This document shows, piece after piece, positions 56,797 through 64,000 of a stretch of 64,000 nt of DNA (its first letter is position 1; every line of letters starts with the position of its first letter). The notes beneath the pieces were generated by a model. The model was not told the origin of the DNA, did no database searches, and saw nothing but the letters and a program-made list of their open reading frames with translations. A program made the position numbers and the translations under genes. The DNA is from Marinobacter sp. F4206 (GTDB lineage Bacteria > Pseudomonadota > Gammaproteobacteria > Pseudomonadales > Oleiphilaceae), in the NCBI RefSeq assembly GCF_019392195.1, contig NZ_JAHXKI010000002.1:1922001-1986000 (forward strand). The letters run 5' to 3'.

Positions 56797-58218
56797 ATGG
56801 CTATTAGGAAGCTTCTGATTGCCAATCGCGGTGAGATTGCAGTCAGAATAGCCCGGGCCTGTAGCGAGCTGGGCATACGTTCGGTCGCCATTTATTCCAA
56901 GGCGGACGAGTATTCCCTGCATGTTAAAAAGGCCGACGAGTCCTATCAGATCAGCCAGGACCCGCTGTCCGGGTATCTGAACCCCCACCACATCGTCAAC
57001 CTGGCGGTGGAAACCGGCTGCGATGCCCTGCATCCCGGCTACGGCTTTCTCTCGGAAAATGCCGAGCTGCCGGCGATCTGCAAGCAGCGGGGGATCACGT
57101 TTGTCGGACCATCCTCGGACGCCATTGCCTCCATGGGTGACAAGACCCAGGCCCGGCAGACCGCCGAGGCCGCGGGTGTGCCGGTAACGCCCGGGTCCAA
57201 GGGGAATCTGGAGGATGTGGCAGACGCGGTCCGGCAGGCCTCCGAGATTGGCTACCCGGTCATGCTCAAGGCCACCTCCGGTGGCGGCGGGCGCGGCATC
57301 CGCCGGTGCGACAACGAGAAAGAGCTGCGCCAGAACTACGAGCGGGTGATTTCCGAGGCCACCAAGGCGTTCGGCAGCGCCGAGGTGTTTCTGGAGAAAT
57401 GCATCATCGACCCCCGCCATATCGAGGTTCAGATCCTGGCGGACAGCCATGGCAACGTGGTGCACCTGTACGAGCGTGACTGTTCGATCCAGCGCCGCAA
57501 CCAGAAGCTGATTGAGCTGGCGCCATCGCCGCAGCTGAAGGAGAGCCAGCGTGAATACATCGGCGACCTGGCGCGGCGGGTGGCCAGACAATGCGGCTAT
57601 GAGAATGCCGGCACCGTGGAATTCCTGCTCGACCATGACGGCAGTTTCTATTTCATGGAGATGAACACCCGGGTTCAGGTGGAGCACACCATCACCGAGG
57701 AAATCACCGGGGTGGACATCATCAAGGCCCAGATCCGGATCGCCGCCGGCGAGACGCTGTGGCTCAAACAGGAGGACATCAGCTATCGGGGCTTTGCCGC
57801 CCAGTTCCGGATCAACGCCGAAGATCCCAAGAACGGCTTCTTGCCGAGCTTTGGCCGGATCAGCCGCTACTATTCGGCCGGTGGCCCGGGTGTGCGTACC
57901 GACGCCAACATGTACACCGGTTACGAGATACCGCCTTATTACGATTCCATGTGCGCCAAGCTGATTGTCTGGGCCATGGACTGGCCGGAGCTGATTGCCC
58001 GCTCCCGCCGGGCGCTGAACGACATGGGCATTTACGGGGTCAAAACCACCATTCCCTACTACCAGCAGATCCTGAGCCACGACGAGTTCCAGGCCGCCGA
58101 CTTCAACACCGGCTTTGTAGAAGCTAATCCACAGCTGCTGGAGTACAGCTCAAAGACCCGCCCTGAAGCCATCGCCACTGCCATCGCGGCGGCTATCGCC
58201 GCCCAGGCGGGCCTGTAA
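56797..58218 (+). CDS. pycA: Biotin carboxylase subunit of a two-subunit pyruvate carboxylase
   Basis: 473 aa from the ATG at 56797 with GGAGG upstream. It has the ATP-grasp biotin carboxylase pattern: KLLIANRGEIAVRIARA, HPGYGFLSENAE, KATSGGGGRGIRRC and EMNTRVQVEHTITEEITG. It carboxylates biotin on the partner subunit encoded 23 bases downstream. The sequence resembles AccC, but the neighbour is an OadA-like carboxyltransferase rather than accB. Pyruvate to oxaloacetate is the likely reaction. Confidence 0.88.
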   Translation: MAIRKLLIANRGEIAVRIARACSELGIRSVAIYSKADEYSLHVKKADESYQISQDPLSGYLNPHHIVNLAVETGCDALHPGYGFLSENAELPAICKQRGITFVGPSSDAIASMGDKTQARQTAEAAGVPVTPGSKGNLEDVADAVRQASEIGYPVMLKATSGGGGRGIRRCDNEKELRQNYERVISEATKAFGSAEVFLEKCIIDPRHIEVQILADSHGNVVHLYERDCSIQRRNQKLIELAPSPQLKESQREYIGDLARRVARQCGYENAGTVEFLLDHDGSFYFMEMNTRVQVEHTITEEITGVDIIKAQIRIAAGETLWLKQEDISYRGFAAQFRINAEDPKNGFLPSFGRISRYYSAGGPGVRTDANMYTGYEIPPYYDSMCAKLIVWAMDWPELIARSRRALNDMGIYGVKTTIPYYQQILSHDEFQAADFNTGFVEANPQLLEYSSKTRPEAIATAIAAAIAAQAGL

Positions 58219-58241
58219 ACCGAACATCGGAGAGATCCAGA

Positions 58242-60038
58242 ATGACCAAGCGCAAGATTCATATTACCGACGTTATCCTGCGGGACGCCCACCAGTCCCT
58301 GATCGCCACCCGAATGCGGACCGAAGACATGCTGCCGGCCTGTGAATGGCTGGATCAGGCCGGTTACTGGTCCCTGGAGTGCTGGGGCGGCGCCACCTTC
58401 GACGCCTGTGTCCGGTTCCTGAAGGAAGACCCCTGGGAACGCCTGCGCACGCTGCGTAAAGCTTTGCCCAACACCCGCCTGCAGATGCTCCTGCGCGGGC
58501 AGAACCTGCTGGGCTATCGCCACTACGGCGATGACGTGGTGGAAGCCTTCGTCGCCAAGGCCGCGGAAAACGGCATCGACGTGTTCCGGGTGTTCGACGC
58601 CCTGAACGACGTGCGCAACCTGGAAACCAGCATCAAGGCCGTCAAGAAAGCCGGCAAGCACGCTCAGGGCACCCTGTGCTATACGGTCAGCCCGGTGCAC
58701 GACACCGATGCCTACCTGGGGCAGGCCAAAGCCATGGCCGAGATGGGCGCGGACAGCATCGCCATCAAGGACATGGCCGGTTTGCTGACCCCGGCGGTCA
58801 CCGCCGAGCTGGTGGGCAAGCTCAAGAGCACCCTGGATCTGCCGGTGTTCCTGCACTCCCACGCCACCTCGGGGATGGCGCCCATGTGCCAGTGGGCGGC
58901 CATGGAAGCCGGTGTCGATCACATCGATACCGCGTTGTCGGCCTTTGCCGGCGGCACCAGCCACCCGCCCACGGAATCGCTGGTGGCGGCGTTGCACGAC
59001 GCCGGCTTCGACACCGGCCTGAATCTGGAGCTGCTGGACAAAGCGACCCGGCATTTCCGGGAAGTGCGGAAGAAGTACCATCAGTTCGAGAGCGCCTACA
59101 ACGGTGTCGATACCTCGGTGCTGCTGTCGCAGGTACCGGGCGGGATGATGTCCAACCTGGCCAACCAGCTCAAGGAACAGGGGGCGCTGGACCGGATTCA
59201 GGAAGTGTTCGAGGAAATTCCCCGCGTTCGCAAGGATCTGGGCTTCCCGCCGCTGGTGACGCCCACGTCCCAGATTGTCGGCACTCAGGCGGTTATCAAC
59301 GTGCTGGGCGGAAAGCGTTACGACAGCATCACCAACGAGGTGAAAAAGTACCTTCAGGGCTGGTATGGCCAGGCACCTGCCGCCGTGGACGCCGAGTTGC
59401 AGCGGCGCGCCGTTGGCAACGAGGACCTGGTCGAGGAGCGGCCGGCAAACCTGATTCCGCGCGAACTTGAGGAACTGCGCAAGCAGGTGGGCGAGCTGGC
59501 CGAGAGCGATGAGGATGTGCTGACCTACGCCATGTTCCCGGATCAGGCCAAGGCCTACCTCGAGCAGCGCCGGGAGGGCACGCTCCAGCCGGAACCCTTA
59601 GAACCCATTCCGAGTGGCTCCGGCGGCAGTGTCTCGTCCAAGTTCAAGATCACCGTGCATGGGGAGAGCTACGACATCGACGTGACCGGAGCCAACCCGA
59701 CCGGTGAAAACGAGCGCCGCTTCTACATGACCGTGGACGGAGTGCCGGAGGAAATTCACCTGGAGTCCCAGGGCGACGCCGGTGAGGGCGGCCGCAAGAG
59801 CGGCGGCCGGGCCAGCGCCACCAAGGAAGGCCACGTGACCACGAGCATGCCCGGTAACATCGTCGACGTGCTGGTCAAGGAAGGCGATCAGGTGTCGGCC
59901 GGTGACCCGGTGTTGATCATCGAAGCCATGAAAATGGAAACCGAGGTCAAGGCCACCATTGGCGGTACCGTCAAGAGTGTGGCGATCGCCAAGGGCGACC
60001 GTGTCGTTCCGGGCGAAGTGCTGGTGGATATCGAATAG
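58242..60038 (+). CDS. pycB: Carboxyltransferase/biotin-carrier subunit of pyruvate carboxylase (OadA-like)
   Basis: 598 aa. An HMGL-like carboxyltransferase domain starts with ITDVILRDAHQSLIATRM and has MLLRGQNLLGYRHYGDD and KDMAGLLTP. A conserved helical region follows, and a C-terminal biotinyl domain has the target Lys in EAMKMETE near residue 565. The linker is rich in Gly and Ser. No oadB or oadG is adjacent, which favours pyruvate carboxylase over sodium-pumping oxaloacetate decarboxylase. It is followed by a strong terminator. Confidence 0.9.
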   Translation: MTKRKIHITDVILRDAHQSLIATRMRTEDMLPACEWLDQAGYWSLECWGGATFDACVRFLKEDPWERLRTLRKALPNTRLQMLLRGQNLLGYRHYGDDVVEAFVAKAAENGIDVFRVFDALNDVRNLETSIKAVKKAGKHAQGTLCYTVSPVHDTDAYLGQAKAMAEMGADSIAIKDMAGLLTPAVTAELVGKLKSTLDLPVFLHSHATSGMAPMCQWAAMEAGVDHIDTALSAFAGGTSHPPTESLVAALHDAGFDTGLNLELLDKATRHFREVRKKYHQFESAYNGVDTSVLLSQVPGGMMSNLANQLKEQGALDRIQEVFEEIPRVRKDLGFPPLVTPTSQIVGTQAVINVLGGKRYDSITNEVKKYLQGWYGQAPAAVDAELQRRAVGNEDLVEERPANLIPRELEELRKQVGELAESDEDVLTYAMFPDQAKAYLEQRREGTLQPEPLEPIPSGSGGSVSSKFKITVHGESYDIDVTGANPTGENERRFYMTVDGVPEEIHLESQGDAGEGGRKSGGRASATKEGHVTTSMPGNIVDVLVKEGDQVSAGDPVLIIEAMKMETEVKATIGGTVKSVAIAKGDRVVPGEVLVDIE

Positions 60039-60060
60039 GTCGTCGGTAACCGTTAGCGCA

Positions 60061-60092
60061 TAAAAAAGCCCCTCGTCCTGAGGGGCTTTTTT
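60061..60092. terminator. Bidirectional terminator between pycB and gcdH
   Basis: A seven-base stem GCCCCTC / GAGGGGC with a five-base loop is flanked by six A and six T residues. It can close both convergent transcripts. Confidence 0.92.
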
Positions 60093-60121
60093 GGTCAGGG
60101 GTCAGCCAATACGGGGTGGTG

Positions 60122-61291
60122 TCAGCTGAACGCGGCGATACCGGTCTGGCCACGGCCCAGAATCAGGGCGTGGACGTCATGGGTACCTTCGTAGGTGTTG
60201 ACCGCTTCGAGGTTCATGACGTGGCGGATCACATGGTATTCGTCGGCAATGCCGTTGCCGCCGTGCATGTCGCGGGCAACCCGGGCGATGTCCAGTGACT
60301 TGCCGCAGTTGTTCCGCTTCATCAGGGAAATGGCGTCGGTCGAATAGTCGCCGGCGTCGATCATGCGGCCCAGCTGCAGGGCACCCTGAAGGCCCAGGGT
60401 GATTTCGGTCTGCATGTCCACCAGCTTCTTCTGGATCAGCTGGTTGGCGGCCAGCGGCTTGCCGAACTGTTTGCGTTCGAGGGTGTAATTACGCGCTGCG
60501 TGCCAACAGAATTCGGCGGCCCCCAACGAGCCCCAGCTGATGCCGAAGCGGGCCTTGTTCAGGCAGCTGAACGGGCCTTTCAGGCCTTCCACGTCCAGCT
60601 TGTTCTCCTCCGGAACAAAGACCTCGTCCATAAAGATGGAGCCGGTCTCGGACGCCCGCAGGGAGAACTTGCCTTCAATCTTCGGTGTTTCCAGGCCCGT
60701 CGCGCCTTCGCGCTCGATCACAAAGCCGGTGATCTTGCCGTCCAGCTTGGCCCAGACCACGCACACATCGGCAATCGGCGAGTTGGTGATCCAGGTCTTG
60801 GAGCCGCTGACCAGATAGCCGCCGTCGACTCTCTTGGCGCGGGTTTCCATGCTGCCCGGGTCCGACCCGTGGTTGGGTTCGGTCAGGCCGAAGCAGCCCA
60901 CCTTTTCGCCGGACGCCAGTTGCGGCAGGATGCGCTTTTTCAGGGCTTCCTGGCCAAAGGCGTGAATCGGGTGAATAACCAGTGAGGACTGGACACTCAG
61001 GGCCGAGCGGTAGGCCGAATCAACCCGTTCCACTTCCCGGGCAATCAGGCCGTAGCAGACGTGGTTCAGGCCCGGGCCGCCGTACTCTTCCGGCAGCGTG
61101 GCACCGAGCATGCCCAGTTCGCCCATCTCGTTGAAGATGTTGCGATCGAATTTTTCGTGCCGGTTGGCTTCAATAATGCCCGGCATCAGGCGCTGGTCGC
61201 AGAAACTGCGGATACTGTCCCGGACCTGACGCTCGGTCTCGTCCAGTTGCTTGTCAAGTTGCAGCAGGTCATCCCAGGGTGTGGAAGCCAT
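60122..61291 (-). CDS. gcdH: Glutaryl-CoA dehydrogenase
   Basis: 389 aa. The sequence follows Gcd[40 protein letters not shown] with the glutarate-binding Arg, [18 protein letters not shown], and [21 protein letters not shown] with the catalytic Glu. It converts glutaryl-CoA to crotonyl-CoA and CO2 in lysine/tryptophan or glutarate breakdown. It lies 21 bases downstream of a thiolase gene, with GAGGAG as SD. Confidence 0.94.
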   Translation of the reverse strand: MASTPWDDLLQLDKQLDETERQVRDSIRSFCDQRLMPGIIEANRHEKFDRNIFNEMGELGMLGATLPEEYGGPGLNHVCYGLIAREVERVDSAYRSALSVQSSLVIHPIHAFGQEALKKRILPQLASGEKVGCFGLTEPNHGSDPGSMETRAKRVDGGYLVSGSKTWITNSPIADVCVVWAKLDGKITGFVIEREGATGLETPKIEGKFSLRASETGSIFMDEVFVPEENKLDVEGLKGPFSCLNKARFGISWGSLGAAEFCWHAARNYTLERKQFGKPLAANQLIQKKLVDMQTEITLGLQGALQLGRMIDAGDYSTDAISLMKRNNCGKSLDIARVARDMHGGNGIADEYHVIRHVMNLEAVNTYEGTHDVHALILGRGQTGIAAFS

Positions 61292-61312
61292 GTTGTTTCT
61301 CCTCAGTAAAAA

Positions 61313-62518
61313 TCAGTGATTAACCCGTTCAATGACAGCGGCAATGCCCTGGCCGACGCCAATGCACATGCTGATCAGGGCGTAGCGGCCGCCGCTGCGT
61401 TCCAGCTGACGAGTCGCAGTGAGTGCAATCCGGGCCCCGGATGCGCCGAGCGGGTGGCCGACAGCAATCGCGCCCCCGTTCGGATTCAGTCGGGAATCGG
61501 TCGGGTCGATACCCAACCGGGTGGTGCAACCGAGAACCTGGGCGGCAAAGGCCTCGTTGATCTCGATCACGTCCATATCCTTGAGGGTCAGGCCGGCCCG
61601 GGCCAGGGCTTTCTCGCTGGCGGGAACCGGGCCATAACCCATAACGTGGGGCGCCACGCCCGCGATGGCGGACGCCACAATCCGGGCCCGGGGCTGCATG
61701 CCGGCCTTTTCGCCGGCCACCCGGGAGCCGATAATCAGGGCCGCGGCGCCGTCATTGATGCCGGACGCGTTGCCCGCGGTGACGACCCCGCCCTCGAACA
61801 GGGGGCGCAGACCGGCCAAGGCATCCAGCGTCGACTGCGGACGAGGATGCTGGTCCTCGCTCACCGTAAGCGGTGGCTTCTTGCGGCCTTGTGGCACCTC
61901 GATGGGTAAAATCTCGTCGGTGTAGAAGCCGGCGCGGCGGGCTTCGTCGTAGCGGGCCTGGCTCTGGGCGGCAAACCGGTCGACCAGGTTCCGGTCCAGA
62001 TTCAGTTCCCGCGCAATGTTGTCGGCGGTTTCGGGCATGGTGTCCGCCCCAAACTCCCGCTCGATGCGGGGATTGGGAAAGCGGGCACCAATGGTGCTGT
62101 CGAAAGCGCGGAGGTCCCGGCTGAAGGGCGACTCGCTCTTGGCCATCACGAACGGGGCACGGCTCATGCTCTCGGCGCCGCCGGCGACAAACAGCTCGCC
62201 CTCGTCACAGCGAATGGCGCGGGCGGCATCAATAATCGCGGCCAGGCCAGAACCGCAGAGGCGATTAACGGTCAGGCCGCCGGTCTCCACCGGCAGTCCC
62301 GCCAACAGGCCGGCATGGCGGGCCAGATTGCGCGCATCTTCGCCGGCCTGGTTGGTGTTGCCGGCAATCACGTCTTCATAGGCTTCCGGGGCGAAGGTAT
62401 TGCGCGCCACCAGGGCCTTGATCACGCTGGCCAGCAGGTCATCGGGTCGGACCGGGGCGAGGGCGCCGGCGTGACGGCCGAAGGCAGTTCTTAACCCGTC
62501 GTAGATGTAGGCGCTCAT
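61313..62518 (-). CDS. Acetyl-CoA acyltransferase (thiolase, PcaF-like)
   Basis: 401 aa. Active-site Cys is in VNRLCGSGLAAI near residue 89. Also present are the NEAFAAQ loop, GGAIAVGHPLGASGAR and CIGVGQG near the C-terminus. The N-terminal GLRTAFGRHAGALAPVRPDDL resembles beta-ketoadipyl-CoA thiolases, though other 3-ketoacyl-CoAs are possible. It should cleave the product of the pathway that includes GcdH. SD AGAGGAAG precedes the ATG, and the gene is first in its operon. Confidence 0.92.
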   Translation of the reverse strand: MSAYIYDGLRTAFGRHAGALAPVRPDDLLASVIKALVARNTFAPEAYEDVIAGNTNQAGEDARNLARHAGLLAGLPVETGGLTVNRLCGSGLAAIIDAARAIRCDEGELFVAGGAESMSRAPFVMAKSESPFSRDLRAFDSTIGARFPNPRIEREFGADTMPETADNIARELNLDRNLVDRFAAQSQARYDEARRAGFYTDEILPIEVPQGRKKPPLTVSEDQHPRPQSTLDALAGLRPLFEGGVVTAGNASGINDGAAALIIGSRVAGEKAGMQPRARIVASAIAGVAPHVMGYGPVPASEKALARAGLTLKDMDVIEINEAFAAQVLGCTTRLGIDPTDSRLNPNGGAIAVGHPLGASGARIALTATRQLERSGGRYALISMCIGVGQGIAAVIERVNH

Positions 62519-62615
62519 GGCGGCTTCCTCTATGAAAAGGGACCAGGTGTCATTGTGAGCCGATGGATCTGGTGAAGAAAGCTATCGGGTCCGCCTGGGC
62601 ATTTATGCTAGTATA

Positions 62616-62632
62616 GTTTCGTTAAGCGAAAC
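62616..62632. promoter_or_regulatory. Palindromic operator candidate between thiolase and membrane protein genes
   Basis: The 17-base sequence GTTTCGTTAAGCGAAAC has perfect 6-base arms around a 5-base centre. It sits in a 199-base divergent gap, beside a TATAGT at 62612-62617. This size and symmetry fit an IclR- or GntR-type regulator site. Confidence 0.5.
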
Positions 62633-62717
62633 ACAGTTTTGTAATCAGTTGCCAAAAGACTAATCCGGGTGTGTGTGAAATGCAAGCAGAGACCATCGTT
62701 GATAACGCGGCGTGCGT

Positions 62718-64000
62718 ATGACGGCTGCTGAGCGCTGGCTGTTGCCGATCGCCGTTACGCTGGAGCTGGTGGCCATGTGCATCGCCAGCCCACCGCTGGG
62801 CGCACTGGCGGGTGTGCTGTTTCTGGTGAGTTTCCTGTTGGCTGGCGGGCGACTGCAGGGCTACTCCCGAGTCCTCTTGCTGGTTGCGCTGGCTGTTACT
62901 GCGTGGCTGTACGCAGGCGGGCATCTGACGGTATCTCAGTTGCTCAAGGCGTCGTCGGATGCGGCGTTCTATGCCGCGTTTCTAGGCAGTCTCGGCATGA
63001 TGCAGTGCCTGGTGCGGCGCTTTGAGGTGTTGCGGCGGATTCACGATGTCCTGCTGGGCGGGCGCCCGGTCTGGCTGTATCCCAAGTACGCTCTGGTGAG
63101 CTGTGGCATTGCCTCGGTCCTGAGCTTCGGGATGATGAATCTGCTGTGTGGCACCTTGTCAGAAACCCTGCGGGAACGTGGCATCACCGGCGCGTCACGA
63201 CTTCGCTGGTTGCGCAGTGTGCTAATCAGTGCGTTGCGGGGGTTTGCCCTGGTGCCGCTGGTTGCTCCCACCAGCGTGGCGGTGGCGATCCTGACTCGGG
63301 AGGTGCCGGTGCTGAGCTGGTCCATGCTGCTGCCCTTTGGTGCGGCGGCAGCGGTGGCCCTGATTCTGCTGGGGTGGTTGCTTGAACAGCGCCGGTTCCG
63401 GCAGGTCAGCACCGAGCGTGTGGCGCTGGAGCAGTGGCCGGTAGGCACACTCAGGCTGGTGGTGCTGGTGTTGGTGGTCTTTTCCGTCATGGCGGCACTG
63501 GTGGCCGTCACCGAACTGAAGGTGTCGGCGGCGGCCATGCTGGCGGTGCCCGCCGTCACCCTGCTTTACATGCTGTGGCAGGATAGGTCTCCGGTGGCCA
63601 TTGCCCGGGAGGCCTCGGCCCAGATATCGGCGTTGAGCAACGAGATGACTATCTTTGCCGCCTCGGCGGTTCTCGGTGTGGCCCTGTCCGCCGTGATACC
63701 GGCGGACGCCTTGAGTGGTCTGGTCGCCTCAGGTGGCGGGGTGTTCCTGCTTGCGGCCGCCGGGTTGCTCATGCTGCCGCTGCTGTCGGCCATCGGCATC
63801 ATTCCGATCACTGTGCTCAGTATCCAGGCAGGCCTGTTGCCACAACTGGTTGCCGAGGGCATGGACCCGTTGCCGATCTCGGTTGCGCTGGTCATCGGGT
63901 TTTCGCTGGCCATGATGCTGTCCCCGTTTGGCCCTTCGGTGATGCTGTTGTCGCGCTTCGGGCAGATATCCCGCTGGAAAGTGGCGTTCCGCTGGAATGG
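62718..64000 (+). CDS. Polytopic membrane protein, 3' end outside window
   Basis: At least 427 codons are open from the ATG at 62718 to the right edge. The product is very hydrophobic with ten or more helices and basic inter-helix loops (RERGITGASRLRWLR). Half-length loops such as LVPLVAPTSVAVAIL and ALSNEMTIFAASAVLG recall ion-transporter superfamily permeases, but I cannot assign a family. It is divergent from the thiolase-gcdH operon, so uptake of a glutarate-like acid is possible but unproven. Confidence 0.75.
   Translation, partial: MTAAERWLLPIAVTLELVAMCIASPPLGALAGVLFLVSFLLAGGRLQGYSRVLLLVALAVTAWLYAGGHLTVSQLLKASSDAAFYAAFLGSLGMMQCLVRRFEVLRRIHDVLLGGRPVWLYPKYALVSCGIASVLSFGMMNLLCGTLSETLRERGITGASRLRWLRSVLISALRGFALVPLVAPTSVAVAILTREVPVLSWSMLLPFGAAAAVALILLGWLLEQRRFRQVSTERVALEQWPVGTLRLVVLVLVVFSVMAALVAVTELKVSAAAMLAVPAVTLLYMLWQDRSPVAIAREASAQISALSNEMTIFAASAVLGVALSAVIPADALSGLVASGGGVFLLAAAGLLMLPLLSAIGIIPITVLSIQAGLLPQLVAEGMDPLPISVALVIGFSLAMMLSPFGPSVMLLSRFGQISRWKVAFRWN

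Noticed and set aside
56791-58080. 429-codon minus-strand frame opposite pycA
   Set aside because: Antisense to a biotin carboxylase with all family motifs.
56797-60038. Acetyl-CoA carboxylase or sodium-pumping oxaloacetate decarboxylase
   Set aside because: The partner is an OadA-like carboxyltransferase fused to a biotin domain. No accB, oadB or oadG is adjacent, so pyruvate carboxylase fits better.

Overview
The window looks like chromosomal DNA of a high-GC marine gammaproteobacterium. The closest match I can name from memory is a Marinobacter-like organism. Grounds are the gene content (TRAP and Liv-type uptake, many acyl-CoA enzymes, Na+-coupled symporters, a DcaP-like porin, several c-di-GMP proteins), dense GC-rich coding and clear Shine-Dalgarno sites. 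I see no rRNA, tRNA, CRISPR array, transposase or prophage. Species assignment is inference.

Layout. (1) 1-3.4 kb: a formate/nitrite-family channel cut by the left edge, then a Fur-box-controlled exbB-exbD-exbD-tonB operon on the minus strand. (2) 3.5-13.3 kb: a Cache/PAS/GGDEF diguanylate cyclase, a TSUP exporter, a lytic transglycosylase-like protein, an amidase and an unknown protein. Next come the wrecked remains of a DUF4331 gene and a HupE tail beside an intact ECF sigma/anti-sigma pair, then an HDOD-GAF protein. (3) 13.4-28.5 kb: metNIQ, a 1-Cys peroxiredoxin, an alanine symporter, a CBS protein, S-formylglutathione hydrolase, a degenerate HD-GYP protein, a diguanylate cyclase, MATE and EamA exporters, an Aer-like chemoreceptor behind a FliA-type promoter, an NSS symporter and a small periplasmic protein.

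(4) 28.6-50.7 kb is a long catabolic region. It holds a TRAP transporter, an enoyl-CoA hydratase and an acyl-CoA synthetase. These are followed by a plus-strand run: SDR, PaaI-like thioesterase, ACAD10/11-like dehydrogenase, SDR, APH-type kinase, SurE, acyl-CoA ligase, then a five-gene Liv-type ABC importer. The paired APH kinase and ACAD are the split counterparts of the two halves of ACAD10/11 and resemble the levulinate (Lva) pathway. This points to degradation of 4-hydroxy acids through 4-phosphoacyl-CoA, with SurE as an unexpected partner. A minus-strand operon (two paired acyl-CoA dehydrogenases, class II aldolase, MaoC hydratase) lies opposite a DcaP-like porin. Their shared control region carries three related short palindromes.

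(5) 52.5-56.7 kb: a tight three-gene unit of DUF3604, PpiC-type isomerase and HupE/UreJ, of unknown function, followed by a small secreted or anchored protein. (6) 56.8-64 kb: a two-subunit pyruvate carboxylase, a thiolase-glutaryl-CoA dehydrogenase operon and, divergent from it across a palindromic operator candidate, a polytopic membrane protein cut by the right edge.

The strongest leads for undescribed biology are the kinase/ACAD/SurE cluster, the DUF3604-PpiC-HupE unit, and the collapsed DUF4331/HupE locus that left a sigma/anti-sigma pair behind.
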